Shown here: piece after piece, positions 32,963-41,878 of the stretch
Position numbering within the stretch: the stretch's first letter is position 1
Layout of the letters: each line of letters opens with the position of its first letter
Origin: an uncultured Ruminococcus sp.
GTDB taxonomy: Bacteria; Bacillota; Clostridia; Oscillospirales; Acutalibacteraceae
Direction: 5' to 3'
Assembly: GCA_902761345.1 (NCBI GenBank)
Contig: CACWKD010000008.1
Coordinates: forward strand, 1-58,587
Length of the DNA stretch: 58,587 nucleotides
Made by a program: the position numbers and the translations under genes
Notes under the pieces: generated by a model
The model's database searches: none
The model's input: the letters and a program-made list of their open reading frames with translations, nothing else
Told to the model about the DNA's origin: nothing

Positions 32963-32975
32963 CGGAGGTGTAAGA

Positions 32976-34046
32976 ATGGGTTCAGTTTTTGGAAATAAAG
33001 TAAAAATATCGGTATTCGGAGAAAGCCACGGTACAGGGATAGGAGTTGTTATAGACGGATTACCGAGCGGCGAGCGTATTGATATGGAGGAACTGTATGC
33101 ACAGATGTCAAGACGTGCCCCCGGAGGAGATAAAACTGCTACGCCTCGCAAAGAGCCGGATAAACCGCAGATACTTTCCGGAATGATAGACGACGTAACG
33201 ACAGGCGCGCCGCTTGCGGCTGTGATTTACAATACAAATACACGTTCGCAGGATTATGGCAATGTAATGTCATCTCCTCGTCCGGGACATTCCGATTATG
33301 CAGCGCATATAAGATATTCGGGATATAACGACATAAGGGGCGGAGGACACTTTTCGGGCAGACTTACAGCGAATATAGTGTTTGCGGGCGCGGTTGCAAG
33401 ACAAATACTCAAAAGACGAGGTATAGAGATCGCAGGACATATTTATTCGATAGGAAATGTAAGTGACGCACCGTTCGATCCGGTTGGAATACCGCAGGAG
33501 TTGATAGACAGGCTTAATCACGAAAAGTTTACACTTGTTGACGAAACAAAGGAACAGCTTATGAGAGATGAAGTTGAAAAGGTTCGTATTAAAGGCGACA
33601 GTATCGGCGGTGTAGTTGAGTGTATTATTCAGGGAATGCCTGCCGGAATAGGAGAGCCTATGTTTTTCGGAGTTGAAAATGTTATCTCATCGGTTGTGTT
33701 TGGAGTTCCTGCCGTAAAAGGAATAGAGTTTGGTTCGGGATTTATGGGATCTCGTATGACAGGCTCAATGAATAACGATGAGTTTTATTACGACGGGGAT
33801 ACAGTAAAAACAGTTACCAATAATCACGGCGGTATATTGGGCGGTATTACAAGCGGAATGCCGATAGTTTTCAGAGCGGCGATAAAGCCTACTCCGTCAA
33901 TTTCTATACAACAAAATACCGTTGATCTGCAGAGCGGTGAAGATACTGTGCTTACAGTACACGGCAGACATGACCCATGTATTGTACCGAGAGCAGTGCC
34001 TGTGATAGAATCGGCAGCGGCATTGGCTGTAATAAATATGCTATGA
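32976..34046 (+). CDS. aroC: Chorismate synthase
   Basis: 356 residues. Converts EPSP to chorismate using reduced FMN. Signatures: FGESHG (about 13-18), RRAPGGDK, the RPGHSDYA / RGGGHFSGR segments (about 102-130), and MTGSMNNDEF. The C-terminal RHDPCIVPRAVPVIESAAAL is diagnostic. GGAGGTG nine bases before the ATG. It follows aroA by 13 bases. Confidence 0.97.
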   Translation: MGSVFGNKVKISVFGESHGTGIGVVIDGLPSGERIDMEELYAQMSRRAPGGDKTATPRKEPDKPQILSGMIDDVTTGAPLAAVIYNTNTRSQDYGNVMSSPRPGHSDYAAHIRYSGYNDIRGGGHFSGRLTANIVFAGAVARQILKRRGIEIAGHIYSIGNVSDAPFDPVGIPQELIDRLNHEKFTLVDETKEQLMRDEVEKVRIKGDSIGGVVECIIQGMPAGIGEPMFFGVENVISSVVFGVPAVKGIEFGSGFMGSRMTGSMNNDEFYYDGDTVKTVTNNHGGILGGITSGMPIVFRAAIKPTPSISIQQNTVDLQSGEDTVLTVHGRHDPCIVPRAVPVIESAAALAVINML

Positions 34047-34063
34047 TAAACTGAGGTGAAAAA

Positions 34064-35185
34064 ATGGAATTAAGCGAAATAAGAGATGAAATTGACGTTA
34101 TAGACCGACAGATAGTGGAGCTTTTCAAACGCAGAATGGACTGCTCGGTAATGGTAGCGGAGAAGAAGAAACAAACCGGCTCGCCTATACTGAATATACA
34201 GCGTGAGCTTGATGTTCTTGAAAAGGTGGAAATTCTCGGAGGAGAGTACGGACACTATACAAGATTACTTTACGGAAATGTTATGGAGCTTTCCAGAGAT
34301 ATTCAATATACAATTATTAACGGCGACAACGAGTTGAGAAATATTATCCGTAATGCCGATAAGGAACTCGACACATTATCCGATAAGTGCAGAACAGCTT
34401 GCCTTGGTATGGCGGGTTCTAATTCGCATATTGCGGCGATGAAGTTTTTCCCTAACGGAACTATTAGTCTTGAAAAGAATTTTGATAAGGTGTTTGAAAG
34501 AGTTGCAAAGGGAGAGTGCGATTATGGCGTACTTCCCGTTGAAAACAGTTCGGCGGGTTCGGTGTCGAGAGTGTATGACTTGATACTCAAATACCGATAC
34601 TATATTGTCGGTGAGATTGATTTGCCTATTGAGCATTGTTTGTGTGCAATTCCTCAGACCGATATTTCTAATATAGAAAAAGTTCTTTCCCATGAACAGG
34701 GATTATCTCAGTGTTCGCTGTTTATAAGCGAGAACGGATATACTAAGCAAAAATGTTCGAGTACATCGGAAGCGGCTAAAACAGTAGCGGAAGAAAAACG
34801 TATCAACTGGGCGGCTATCTGTACAAAGGAAGCGGCAGATGAATTTGGTCTAAAAGTTCTTGATAAGAATATTCAGAATAATGACAACAACTGTACAAGG
34901 TTTATTGTAATTTCAAAGCGTCCTATAATTACAGAAAAAGCGAATAAAGTATCTTTGTGTTTTCAGCTTGATAACAAACCCGGTTCTCTGTATACTATAT
35001 TGTGTCGATTTGCGTCACATGGATTTGACCTTACAAAGATAGAGTCACGCCCGATACCGCAGTCGCAGTTTGATTATATGTTCTACCTTGATTTTATAGG
35101 AAATATGAGAGAGGCAGATAATTCACGAATGATATGTTCTCTTTATGAGGAACTGCCCGAGTTTTCGTTTTTGGGTAACTATTAA
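34064..35185 (+). CDS. pheA: Bifunctional chorismate mutase / prephenate dehydratase
   Basis: 373 residues, the P-protein layout. Residues 1-85: AroQ-type chorismate mutase (IRDEIDVIDRQIVELFKRRM...VAEKK). Residues ~108-285: prephenate dehydratase (ACLGMAGSNSHIAAMKFF, PVENSSAGSVSRVYDL, EHCLCAIP, SHEQGLSQC, and the TRF motif in NNCTRFIVI). Residues ~295-373: ACT domain (CFQLDNKPGSLYTILCRFASHGFDLTKIESRPIPQ contains the phenylalanine-binding G-S-L and ESRP motifs). It makes phenylpyruvate and should be feedback-inhibited by phenylalanine. GAGGTGA precedes the ATG. Last biosynthetic gene of the block. Confidence 0.95.
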   Translation: MELSEIRDEIDVIDRQIVELFKRRMDCSVMVAEKKKQTGSPILNIQRELDVLEKVEILGGEYGHYTRLLYGNVMELSRDIQYTIINGDNELRNIIRNADKELDTLSDKCRTACLGMAGSNSHIAAMKFFPNGTISLEKNFDKVFERVAKGECDYGVLPVENSSAGSVSRVYDLILKYRYYIVGEIDLPIEHCLCAIPQTDISNIEKVLSHEQGLSQCSLFISENGYTKQKCSSTSEAAKTVAEEKRINWAAICTKEAADEFGLKVLDKNIQNNDNNCTRFIVISKRPIITEKANKVSLCFQLDNKPGSLYTILCRFASHGFDLTKIESRPIPQSQFDYMFYLDFIGNMREADNSRMICSLYEELPEFSFLGNY

Positions 35186-35227
35186 TGCGGTTATGTTTTT
35201 TATAGTAAATGAAAAGGTGATAAATGA

Positions 35228-35818
35228 GTGGCTGATAATATGAATAACGTACTTTTGGTATCAAAGCTTAATTCATCGGTAAATGTACTTATGGAACTGC
35301 TTAAGGATAATTCTTATACAATAAAGAGCGTCGTAAGCGATACTCAGAGTGCGTTATCTTTTGCAGATGACAGAATATACGATATTGTGCTTATTAATTC
35401 TCCGATAGATGACTCCGACGGAGTGGAGGCGGCGATCAAAATAAGCCGTGATACTGTATGCGGAGTAATGATTTTAGTGCAATCCGAGAAAACAGCGGAA
35501 ATCGGCAGTAAGGTGATAGATTACGGAGTAGTTGTTGTACCGAAACCAATAAACAAAATGTTTTTCAGACAATCCTTGGGAATTGTAAGGGCGGCACAGA
35601 AGCGGTATGCAGGGTTAAGCCTTGAAAACGAACGTCTGAGATCATCAATCGAGGAAGCAAAGATAATAAGCCGTGCAAAGCTTTTGCTTATGCAGAACCT
35701 ATCGTTGAGCGAGGAACGTGCTCATAAGTATATAGAAAAGCAGGCTATGGATATGAGAATATCCAAAATAGAAGTGGCACGTCAGATATTGCGTACTTAC
35801 ATCACACATAAGCTGTAA
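35228..35818 (+). CDS. ANTAR-domain RNA-binding regulator with degenerate receiver domain
   Basis: 196 residues, GTG start at 35228 supported by AAAGGTGAT six bases upstream; an ATG at 35240 is an alternative. Residues ~5-115 have receiver-like spacing, but the phospho-acceptor position in YDIVLINSP is Asn57 and the acidic pair at the end of the first strand is missing (VLLVSKL). The Lys in VVVPKPI is kept. A coiled linker (~125-140) leads to an ANTAR domain (RAKLLLMQNLSLSEERAHKYIEKQAMDMR...VARQIL). ANTAR proteins bind two-hairpin RNA motifs in leaders and prevent termination. Loss of the Asp suggests phosphorylation-independent action or control by dimerisation. It follows pheA by 42 bases without a terminator. 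Confidence 0.88.
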   Translation: MADNMNNVLLVSKLNSSVNVLMELLKDNSYTIKSVVSDTQSALSFADDRIYDIVLINSPIDDSDGVEAAIKISRDTVCGVMILVQSEKTAEIGSKVIDYGVVVVPKPINKMFFRQSLGIVRAAQKRYAGLSLENERLRSSIEEAKIISRAKLLLMQNLSLSEERAHKYIEKQAMDMRISKIEVARQILRTYITHKL

Positions 35819-35963
35819 ACTTTCTGTGAAATAAATATTAACAACAAAATTTTGTATAATATGTATATGATATAATTCTTTTGAATGTGACTTTGTAAAA
35901 ATCAGTTCACAAATTTTACTGATATTGTCCAATAATTTAGGTAGTATTTTGTCATCATAAAAT

Positions 35964-35992
35964 TTGAAATTTATGCGGATATATGTTATAAT
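35964..35992 (+). promoter_or_regulatory. Promoter of the dockerin-lysozyme gene
   Basis: TTGAAA at 35964-35969, 17-base spacer, TATAAT at 35987-35992. The gap 35819-36133 is otherwise A/T-rich; the leader from here to the ATG is about 135 bases, with no structure I can name. Confidence 0.75.
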
Positions 35993-36133
35993 AATACAGT
36001 ACAGTAGTATGTAGATGTGTATATTGCTGCTCACATTTTCCTTGAAACGATACTATGAGGCAATAAAGGGGTATTTGCCGATGTAATCAGTTTTGGAATA
36101 TGTTTAATCTGAAATAAAGAAAGGTGAACTCCA

Positions 36134-37915
36134 ATGGAAAGCATACGAAAAAGGCTTGCTGCATTGTCTTTGGCTGCATTGACTGCTCTTTCTGTACCGT
36201 CGGTATCCTTTGCCGATGAGAGTACGGGAATAAAGGGCGATGTAACAGGCGATGGAAAGGTTACGGCAGTGGATTCTCTGACGGTACTTAGATATGTATG
36301 TAATATCGAGAAGCTTACCGAAGAAAAACTCATAAATGCCGATTTTAACGATGACGGAAAAGTATCGTCTCTTGACTCTTTGCTTATACAGCGTTATGCA
36401 CTCGGAATTACAGGCGATAATCCCGTTGACAGCGAAAATGATGTTGAAACTGACAGCGATCACTCGGATCCGGAACCGCCTGCTCCGGTATTAACGATTA
36501 CAAACCCGGATTCGAACGATCCCGATATTGCAGATAACAGCGGTTATTCGAACGGTTACGGCGATGACGCAGAAGAGGACAGTTCGATTTATGTATCGGG
36601 TACAAAATATACTGTGCCTGTGGGAATGACATTGTACATAGACGGTGAGTATGACATAGACTGGGGAAGTACAAATACTGATATTGCAACGGTAGACGAG
36701 AACGGTCTTGTCCTTGGCAGACATGCCGGCAAGTGTAAAATAATTGCGCTTGTAGATGACACAAAGAGAACTATTGATCTCACGGTTACTCCGTCCGAAG
36801 CAGTCAGAACTGTTTACACTTCTCCGAACAGCGCTCCGCTTGGCGGTGTGGTAAAACTGATTGCAACTACCGATCAGACAAGAACAGCAGTGAGATTTGA
36901 TGTTAATATCGGTGGAAATGTTCGCTCCGTCAATGCCACGGAAAAGCAGGCAGATGACGAGCATGGTATTTATACTTGGATAGGCTACATAGACGCCGAT
37001 CAGTCGGGTACGTTTGATGTACAGGCTTACTCTCAGAAAAACGGCGAGTGGGCAACCTGCGACAATGGCGCGTCGTCAATGTTTGTTACTACAAGTAATT
37101 CGCCCGAGGAGGTAACATATGATGCTCTTCGCGCAAGCGACGGACTTATAAAATTGATTTCTCTTTATGAGGGCGGTTTGAAAGAAGCAGAGTACGATCC
37201 GATAGCTTACGGCAATGTTATGAACTACGGCTACGGCGTTGTGATTCAGCCTGGCGAGATGTTCTATAACAGAGCAAGTATGTCGGAGTATTTTGCAGAT
37301 CTTGTAAATCAGGTAAACGAGAGAATTTACAGCAAATATGTAAATCAGTTCTTGCAGGAAAACAATATAAAGTATAATCAGTATCAGTTTGATTCACTTG
37401 TATGCTTTGTTTATAATCTTGGTCCGTACACTCTTCAAAATGCAAACCTTAAATCCGTACTGCTTGATTGTTATGAACCCTCGAAGAATGTTTCCGAGGA
37501 GGACAAGAATACAGCGTACGTTACAGCGTATGACGGACTTTATCTGCGTACAGGCGGTTCAATAAATTATTCTGTTGTAAAACTTATGGATTACCGTGAA
37601 AAAGTAACGGTAATTGACGCTACTAAAGTAAACGGTACTTGGGTAAAGGTTAAAACAGAGGACGGAAAAGTCGGATATTGCAGTTCAAACTACCTTAGTA
37701 TGGGAGGTTCGAGTTCAAATATTCGTAATCTTGACTATGTTGATCTTGATGACCTTGTAGATGAAATGCTTGCATATCATCATGCAGGAGGTCAGTGTTA
37801 CTGGGGACTTTTGTACAGACGTATAGACGAAATGGAGTTGTTCTTCTACGGAGATTACGTTCAGGACGGCTCAAAGAATAAATACGGTTGGATACTCCCG
37901 AGTTGTATCCGCTAA
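36134..37915 (+). CDS. Secreted GH24-type lysozyme with N-terminal dockerin, Ig-like domains and an inserted SH3 domain
   Basis: 593 residues. Signal peptide 1-27. Type I dockerin 34-92 with two calcium-binding repeats (GDVTGDGKVTAVDSLTVLRY and ADFNDDGKVSSLDSLLIQRY). Acidic linker to ~150. Big2-like domain ~151-220 (WGSTNTDIATVDENGLVLGR). A second Ig-like domain ~225-320. GH24 (T4-lysozyme-like) core ~333-450 with LYEGG (Glu346 as likely acid) and YQFDSLVCFVYNLG. SH3b-like domain ~461-522 (GLYLRTGGSINYSVV, GTWVKVKTEDGKVGYCSSNYL). Then residues ~540-575, HHAGGQCYWGLLYRRIDEME, which is the normal C-terminal motif of GH24. The SH3 domain thus interrupts the lysozyme fold. A peptidoglycan hydrolase carrying a dockerin at its N-terminus is unusual. 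The function (self wall remodelling or attack on other bacteria) is inferred. Confidence 0.85.
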   Translation: MESIRKRLAALSLAALTALSVPSVSFADESTGIKGDVTGDGKVTAVDSLTVLRYVCNIEKLTEEKLINADFNDDGKVSSLDSLLIQRYALGITGDNPVDSENDVETDSDHSDPEPPAPVLTITNPDSNDPDIADNSGYSNGYGDDAEEDSSIYVSGTKYTVPVGMTLYIDGEYDIDWGSTNTDIATVDENGLVLGRHAGKCKIIALVDDTKRTIDLTVTPSEAVRTVYTSPNSAPLGGVVKLIATTDQTRTAVRFDVNIGGNVRSVNATEKQADDEHGIYTWIGYIDADQSGTFDVQAYSQKNGEWATCDNGASSMFVTTSNSPEEVTYDALRASDGLIKLISLYEGGLKEAEYDPIAYGNVMNYGYGVVIQPGEMFYNRASMSEYFADLVNQVNERIYSKYVNQFLQENNIKYNQYQFDSLVCFVYNLGPYTLQNANLKSVLLDCYEPSKNVSEEDKNTAYVTAYDGLYLRTGGSINYSVVKLMDYREKVTVIDATKVNGTWVKVKTEDGKVGYCSSNYLSMGGSSSNIRNLDYVDLDDLVDEMLAYHHAGGQCYWGLLYRRIDEMELFFYGDYVQDGSKNKYGWILPSCIR

Positions 37916-37924
37916 AACAATAAT

Positions 37925-37966
37925 ACAGCGATTGCATAATAAGAGTGCAGTCGCTGTTATTTTTTA
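37925..37966 (+). terminator. Terminator of the lysozyme gene
   Basis: ACAGCGATTGCA (37925-37936) pairs with TGCAGTCGCTGT (37946-37957) with one G-U pair, followed by TATTTTTTAC. Confidence 0.9.
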
Positions 37967-37976
37967 CGAAAACCTA

Positions 37977-38005
37977 TTGCAAAAAGGAATTTCATTCTGT
38001 ATAAT
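37977..38005 (+). promoter_or_regulatory. Promoter of the radical-SAM pair
   Basis: TTGCAA at 37977-37982, 17-base spacer, TATAAT at 38000-38005. Confidence 0.8.
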
Positions 38006-38072
38006 ATTTATAGTATTTTTTTAAAATTCAGAATAAGACGATGAATTGAAAATGCCCCGAAAGGTGAATAAT

Positions 38073-39917
38073 ATGATAAACAAACAAATCGAACCGTATT
38101 TGCTAAAGCTAAAGAAACCGGGACGCTATGTTGGCGGAGAGATAAACAGCGTTTATAAAAATAAAGATGATGTAGATGTAAGATTTGCGTTTTGTTTTCC
38201 CGATACATACGAGATAGGTATGTCTCATTTGGGAATGAAAATACTTTACAGTCAGTTCAACGAAGTTCCGTATATATGGTGCGAGAGAGTTTTTGCGCCA
38301 TGGCTTGACGCAGAAAAGCTTATGCAGGAAAAAAATATTCCGCTGTGGGGACTTGAAAGCGGAGACCCGATAACAGATTTCGATTTTATAGGATTTACCT
38401 TGCAGTATGAGCTTTCTTATACAAATATCCTGCAAATGCTGAAACTTGCAGATATCCCCCTCAGAAGCTGTGACAGAAAAGGACTGAAACAGATAGTTGT
38501 TGCAGGAGGACCGTGTGCCTGCAATCCCGAACCGCTTGCGGATTTTTTTGACTTGTTTTTCATAGGTGAGGGCGAGGAGGTTGACCTTGAAGTAATTGAA
38601 CTATTCAGAAAATGCCGTGACGAGGGTAAAAGCCGTGAAGAGTTCTTGTATCAATGTTCGCAGATAGAGGGTGTGTATGTTCCTTCGCTGTACGATGTAA
38701 AATATAATAATGATGGTACGCTTGCCGAGTTTACTCCAAAAGAGGGAGTTCCTGCCGTTATTCATAAAAGAATAATGATGAATATGGACGAGGTTTTTTA
38801 TCCCGATAAATTTGTTGTACCGTTGATAGAAATAGTTCATGACCGAGTTGTTGAGGAGATATTCAGAGGGTGTATAAGAGGGTGCAGATTTTGTCAGGCA
38901 GGTTTCCTTAACCGCCCCGTAAGAGAAAAATCTCCCGATACTATTGACAGGCAGTCACATTTGCTTTGCAAAACAACGGGCTATGATGAAATATCGCTCT
39001 CGTCGCTATCGTCAAGCGACTATACAAAAATAAGAGAACTGCTTACAATGATGACAAGGTGGTCTGAGAAAGAGAGTGTCAGTTTGTCACTGCCGAGTAT
39101 GAGAGTAGACGGTTTTGATGAGGAGATACTTTCAAAGCTGAAAACTGTCAGAAAAAGCGGACTTACCTTTGCTCCCGAAGCAGGTACTCAGAGAATGAGG
39201 AATGTAATTAATAAGAATGTTACGGAAGAAGAGCTGATCAATACTTGTACAGTGGCGTTTAAAGGCGGTTGGACTGCCGTAAAGCTGTATTTTATGATTG
39301 GTCTGCCGACAGAAACCGACGAGGACGTACTTGGAATAGGAACTCTTGCGCAGAAAGTTGTGGATACCTATTATAAGAACGAGAACAGGCAAAAAGGCAA
39401 GCAGGTCAAGGTTACAATAAGCACGTCATCTTTTATTCCGAAGCCGTTTACTCCTTTTCAGTGGGAACCTCAGGATAGCCTTGAAGAAATAAGACGAAAA
39501 CAAAGTATGCTCAGAGGGCATATTACTTCAAGAAAAATTGCATATAATTACCACGAGGCAAAGGTGAGTTATTTGGAGGGAGTATTTGCGCGAGGCGACA
39601 GAAGACTGTGCGCTGTCTTAGAGGAGGCTGTAAACAGGGGATTACACTTTGACGGTTGGGACGAGTGCTTTGATTTTGACAAGTGGATAGAGGCAATTCG
39701 TGACTGTGGATTTGACCCTGATTTTTATGTAACAAGACGACGCGCGTTTGATGAACTTTTGCCGTGGGATCATATTGATTATGGGGTTACGAAAAAATTT
39801 CTGCTGCACGAATGCGCAAAGGCGTATGAAAACACGACTACTCCAAACTGCCGTGAAAAATGTTCAGCTTGCGGCGCTATGAAGTACGGGGGAGGTGTCT
39901 GTTATGAGAAACATTAG
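38073..39917 (+). CDS. B12-binding-like radical SAM protein (TIGR03960 family)
   Basis: 614 residues from ATG 38073 (AAAGGTG upstream). Family order: N-terminal PYLLKLKKPGRYVGGEINSVYK, a degenerate B12-binding-like domain (FCFPDTYEIGMSHLG; DFDFIGFTLQYELSYTNILQML; VAGGPCACNPEPLADF; GEGEE), then the radical SAM core with the cluster motif RGCIRGCRFCQAGF, i.e. C-x3-C-x2-C, near residue 275. The C-terminal CREKCSACGA carries another Cys cluster. The family is nearly always followed by a DUF2344 protein, often near rng and rplU; here the DUF2344 gene follows but rng/rplU do not. The reaction is unknown; tRNA or ribosome modification is often suggested. Confidence 0.92.
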   Translation: MINKQIEPYLLKLKKPGRYVGGEINSVYKNKDDVDVRFAFCFPDTYEIGMSHLGMKILYSQFNEVPYIWCERVFAPWLDAEKLMQEKNIPLWGLESGDPITDFDFIGFTLQYELSYTNILQMLKLADIPLRSCDRKGLKQIVVAGGPCACNPEPLADFFDLFFIGEGEEVDLEVIELFRKCRDEGKSREEFLYQCSQIEGVYVPSLYDVKYNNDGTLAEFTPKEGVPAVIHKRIMMNMDEVFYPDKFVVPLIEIVHDRVVEEIFRGCIRGCRFCQAGFLNRPVREKSPDTIDRQSHLLCKTTGYDEISLSSLSSSDYTKIRELLTMMTRWSEKESVSLSLPSMRVDGFDEEILSKLKTVRKSGLTFAPEAGTQRMRNVINKNVTEEELINTCTVAFKGGWTAVKLYFMIGLPTETDEDVLGIGTLAQKVVDTYYKNENRQKGKQVKVTISTSSFIPKPFTPFQWEPQDSLEEIRRKQSMLRGHITSRKIAYNYHEAKVSYLEGVFARGDRRLCAVLEEAVNRGLHFDGWDECFDFDKWIEAIRDCGFDPDFYVTRRRAFDELLPWDHIDYGVTKKFLLHECAKAYENTTTPNCREKCSACGAMKYGGGVCYEKH

Positions 39918-40566
39918 AGTATGGTACAAAAAATACGGATCGTGCCGTTATATTTCTCATCTTGATGTAAACCGTGCCGTTATGAGAGCAATGCAGATGT
40001 CGGGACTTCCGTTTTGGCATACGGAGGGGTTTAACTCGAGAATGTATGTATCGTTTGCATTATCGTTGTCGCTTGGATTTACGGGTGAACGTGAATGCGC
40101 TGATATGAAGTTGACTGAGGACGATGTGGATAACTCTTATGTGATAAAGAGACTGAATGAGTGCCTGCCTGATGGAATAAAGGTTTACGAAATAACCGAA
40201 CCGATAATGAAGCCTGCCGAGATCGCTTATGCAGACTTTGAGATAGTTATAAAATCGGAGGATCTGTCATCTGAGATAATATATAACAAGCTGTGCAATT
40301 TGCTTGAAAGGGAGCATATATTTACCGAGAAAAAAACAAAAAAGGGAGATATAAAGCAGGTTGATATAAAGCAAAATATTGCAAAGTATAATATGAGGCT
40401 TGAAAACAACTGTGCAATACTCGAAATAACGCTCCCTGCCGGGAATAACTTAAATGTAAATCCAACGCTGCTTACAGATATTTTGGAGCAGGAATGTAAA
40501 GTTCAATTGTACTGTGATGTCAGACGTGGCAGATTGTACAATAATAAATGTGAACTTTTTAGATGA
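39904..40566 (+). CDS. Radical SAM-associated DUF2344 protein (TIGR03936 family)
   Basis: 220 residues from ATG 39904 (GGGGGAGGTG upstream), overlapping the previous gene by 14 bases. Signature start IRVWYKKYGSCRYISHLDVNRAVMRAMQMSGLPFWHTEGFNSRMYVSFALSLSLG, matching the conserved first 55 residues of the family (R-x-x-x-K-x-G-x-x-R-Y-I-S-H-L-D). It often appears fused to or encoded beside TIGR03960 proteins. Probable partner or substrate-binding subunit of the preceding enzyme; mechanism unknown. Confidence 0.9.
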   Translation: MRNIRVWYKKYGSCRYISHLDVNRAVMRAMQMSGLPFWHTEGFNSRMYVSFALSLSLGFTGERECADMKLTEDDVDNSYVIKRLNECLPDGIKVYEITEPIMKPAEIAYADFEIVIKSEDLSSEIIYNKLCNLLEREHIFTEKKTKKGDIKQVDIKQNIAKYNMRLENNCAILEITLPAGNNLNVNPTLLTDILEQECKVQLYCDVRRGRLYNNKCELFR

Positions 40567-40715
40567 TTTTTCGTAATTGTTAAACAAAATTTAATCTTTA
40601 CAGAAAAACTTTGTGTTATAATAAAATATAAAGTAATAATAAAAGTGCGTTTGTAAACAGAACGGTTAAAAATATACTAACATCAGAAAAATTGAAATTA
40701 TGAGGAGTGGATCTA

Positions 40716-41810
40716 ATGCAAGTAAGAGAACTTGGAGATGTATTTGTTGCGTCGGGAGTAGAAATGGTAAATGATATTACATTTACAGCTTTATTTTACG
40801 GCTATGAAGTAAGAGGTAAGGTAGTAATACCGTCTATACCCTCGGTAGAATTTTTTCTCTATGGAAATGTATATATAGAGGATCCGAATGAGGCAAGAGC
40901 ATTTGTAGAGGAGTTTGATCAAAAATTCGGAAAAGCAAATTTCAGATTTTCCGATAAATTCATCAGCGTAACGTTTGACATAGGTTCTCTGGACGCAGCG
41001 GCGGTAAAAGAGCGTCTTGGTGCGGTAGGAATGTTTATGATAAACAACGGTTTTGGCGCAATTGCACTCCAGCCCGAAGAACCCGAGCCGGAGCCTGAAC
41101 CCGAGCCGGAGCCTGAACCAATGCCTGCACCGCAGCCGAAAAGACAGGTACAGCCTCAACAAGTACAGCAGCAAAGAAAACAACCGCCTCAGCAGCCTGT
41201 GTATGAAGAGCCAAAGGTACCGTTTGAGGAATATCATGTGCTTGAAAAGCTTACAGAGATGTTCCTGCTTGGTGTAAATAAGGTTTCACACAATACATTT
41301 ACAACTATATATCATGGATATAATCTTGTTGGAAAAATGCTTGATCCCGACAGAGATGAAGTAGAACTTATTTTCTACGGAGCATTAACGCAGAACGTAG
41401 GAGAGGAATTTGAAAAATTAAAAGCAGAGCTTACGGAGAAGTATCAGCGTTTTCCGATACGAATGGTAGGCGGATCGTGTGACGCTATATTCTATTTAGA
41501 GGGTAAAGAGGTAAGCGAGTGTAAGGCTATGCTTGGAGAAATTTCAGGATTTATGATGAGAAACAGCATAGTAGCAGTTAATCTTCCCAACACTATCGGT
41601 AAACCCATACAAACATTTACAGCGGATTCGCTTAAAGCTATGAAGGGAACGTCATCTTCATCAAGTTCATCGTATAGCAGAAGTACATCATCGCCGAGTT
41701 CAATGCCGTCAGGCTATGTAGGAAGCAGTTACGGCGGAGGTTCACAAAATGTGACAGCCCCCGAGGATAGCTTTGTAAATAAATTCCTGAAAAAATTCGG
41801 AAATAAATAA
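40716..41810 (+). CDS. Duplicated-domain protein with a Pro-Glu linker, unknown function
   Basis: 364 residues from ATG 40716 (GAGGAG upstream). Two copies of an unrecognised ~115-residue domain: residues ~3-117 (LGDVFVASGVEMVNDITFTALFYGYEVRGK...FFLYGN...FMINNGFGAIAL) and ~170-300 (LTEMFLLGVNKVSHNTFTTIYHGYNLVGK...LIFYGA...FMMRNSIVAVNL). Each shows T-F-T-x-hydrophobic-Y/H-G-Y, then G-K, F-Y-G, and a closing helix with F-M. A PEPEPEP/Gln-rich linker (~119-165) joins them, and a Ser/Gly-rich stretch (~310-350) leads to a basic tail, SFVNKFLKKFGNK. There is no signal peptide, so it is probably cytoplasmic. I do not recognise the family. A tRNA operon follows. Confidence 0.85.
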   Translation: MQVRELGDVFVASGVEMVNDITFTALFYGYEVRGKVVIPSIPSVEFFLYGNVYIEDPNEARAFVEEFDQKFGKANFRFSDKFISVTFDIGSLDAAAVKERLGAVGMFMINNGFGAIALQPEEPEPEPEPEPEPEPMPAPQPKRQVQPQQVQQQRKQPPQQPVYEEPKVPFEEYHVLEKLTEMFLLGVNKVSHNTFTTIYHGYNLVGKMLDPDRDEVELIFYGALTQNVGEEFEKLKAELTEKYQRFPIRMVGGSCDAIFYLEGKEVSECKAMLGEISGFMMRNSIVAVNLPNTIGKPIQTFTADSLKAMKGTSSSSSSSYSRSTSSPSSMPSGYVGSSYGGGSQNVTAPEDSFVNKFLKKFGNK

Positions 41811-41827
41811 AAAATTACAAATAACAC

Positions 41828-41856
41828 TTGACAAAAAACGTTCGACAGGCTATAAT
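41828..41856 (+). promoter_or_regulatory. Consensus promoter of the tRNA pair
   Basis: TTGACA at 41828-41833, 17-base spacer, TATAAT at 41851-41856; both hexamers are perfect consensus. Confidence 0.92.
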
Positions 41857-41878
41857 AATAAAGCACTGTCGAGCAAAT

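Noticed and set aside
36134..37915. Prophage origin of the GH24 lysozyme
   Set aside because: No holin, structural, integrase or regulatory phage genes nearby; the protein has a signal peptide, dockerin and Ig-like domains.
40597..40625. Promoter before the duplicated-domain gene (TTTACA ... TATAAT)
   Set aside because: The best -35/-10 pair has a 14-base spacer; other pairings have poor hexamers, so I did not list it.
41070..41160. Variable-number repeat or phase-variable tract in the PEPEPEP coding stretch
   Set aside because: The unit is a multiple of three and encodes a flexible linker; length change would not shift the frame, and no second allele is seen here.
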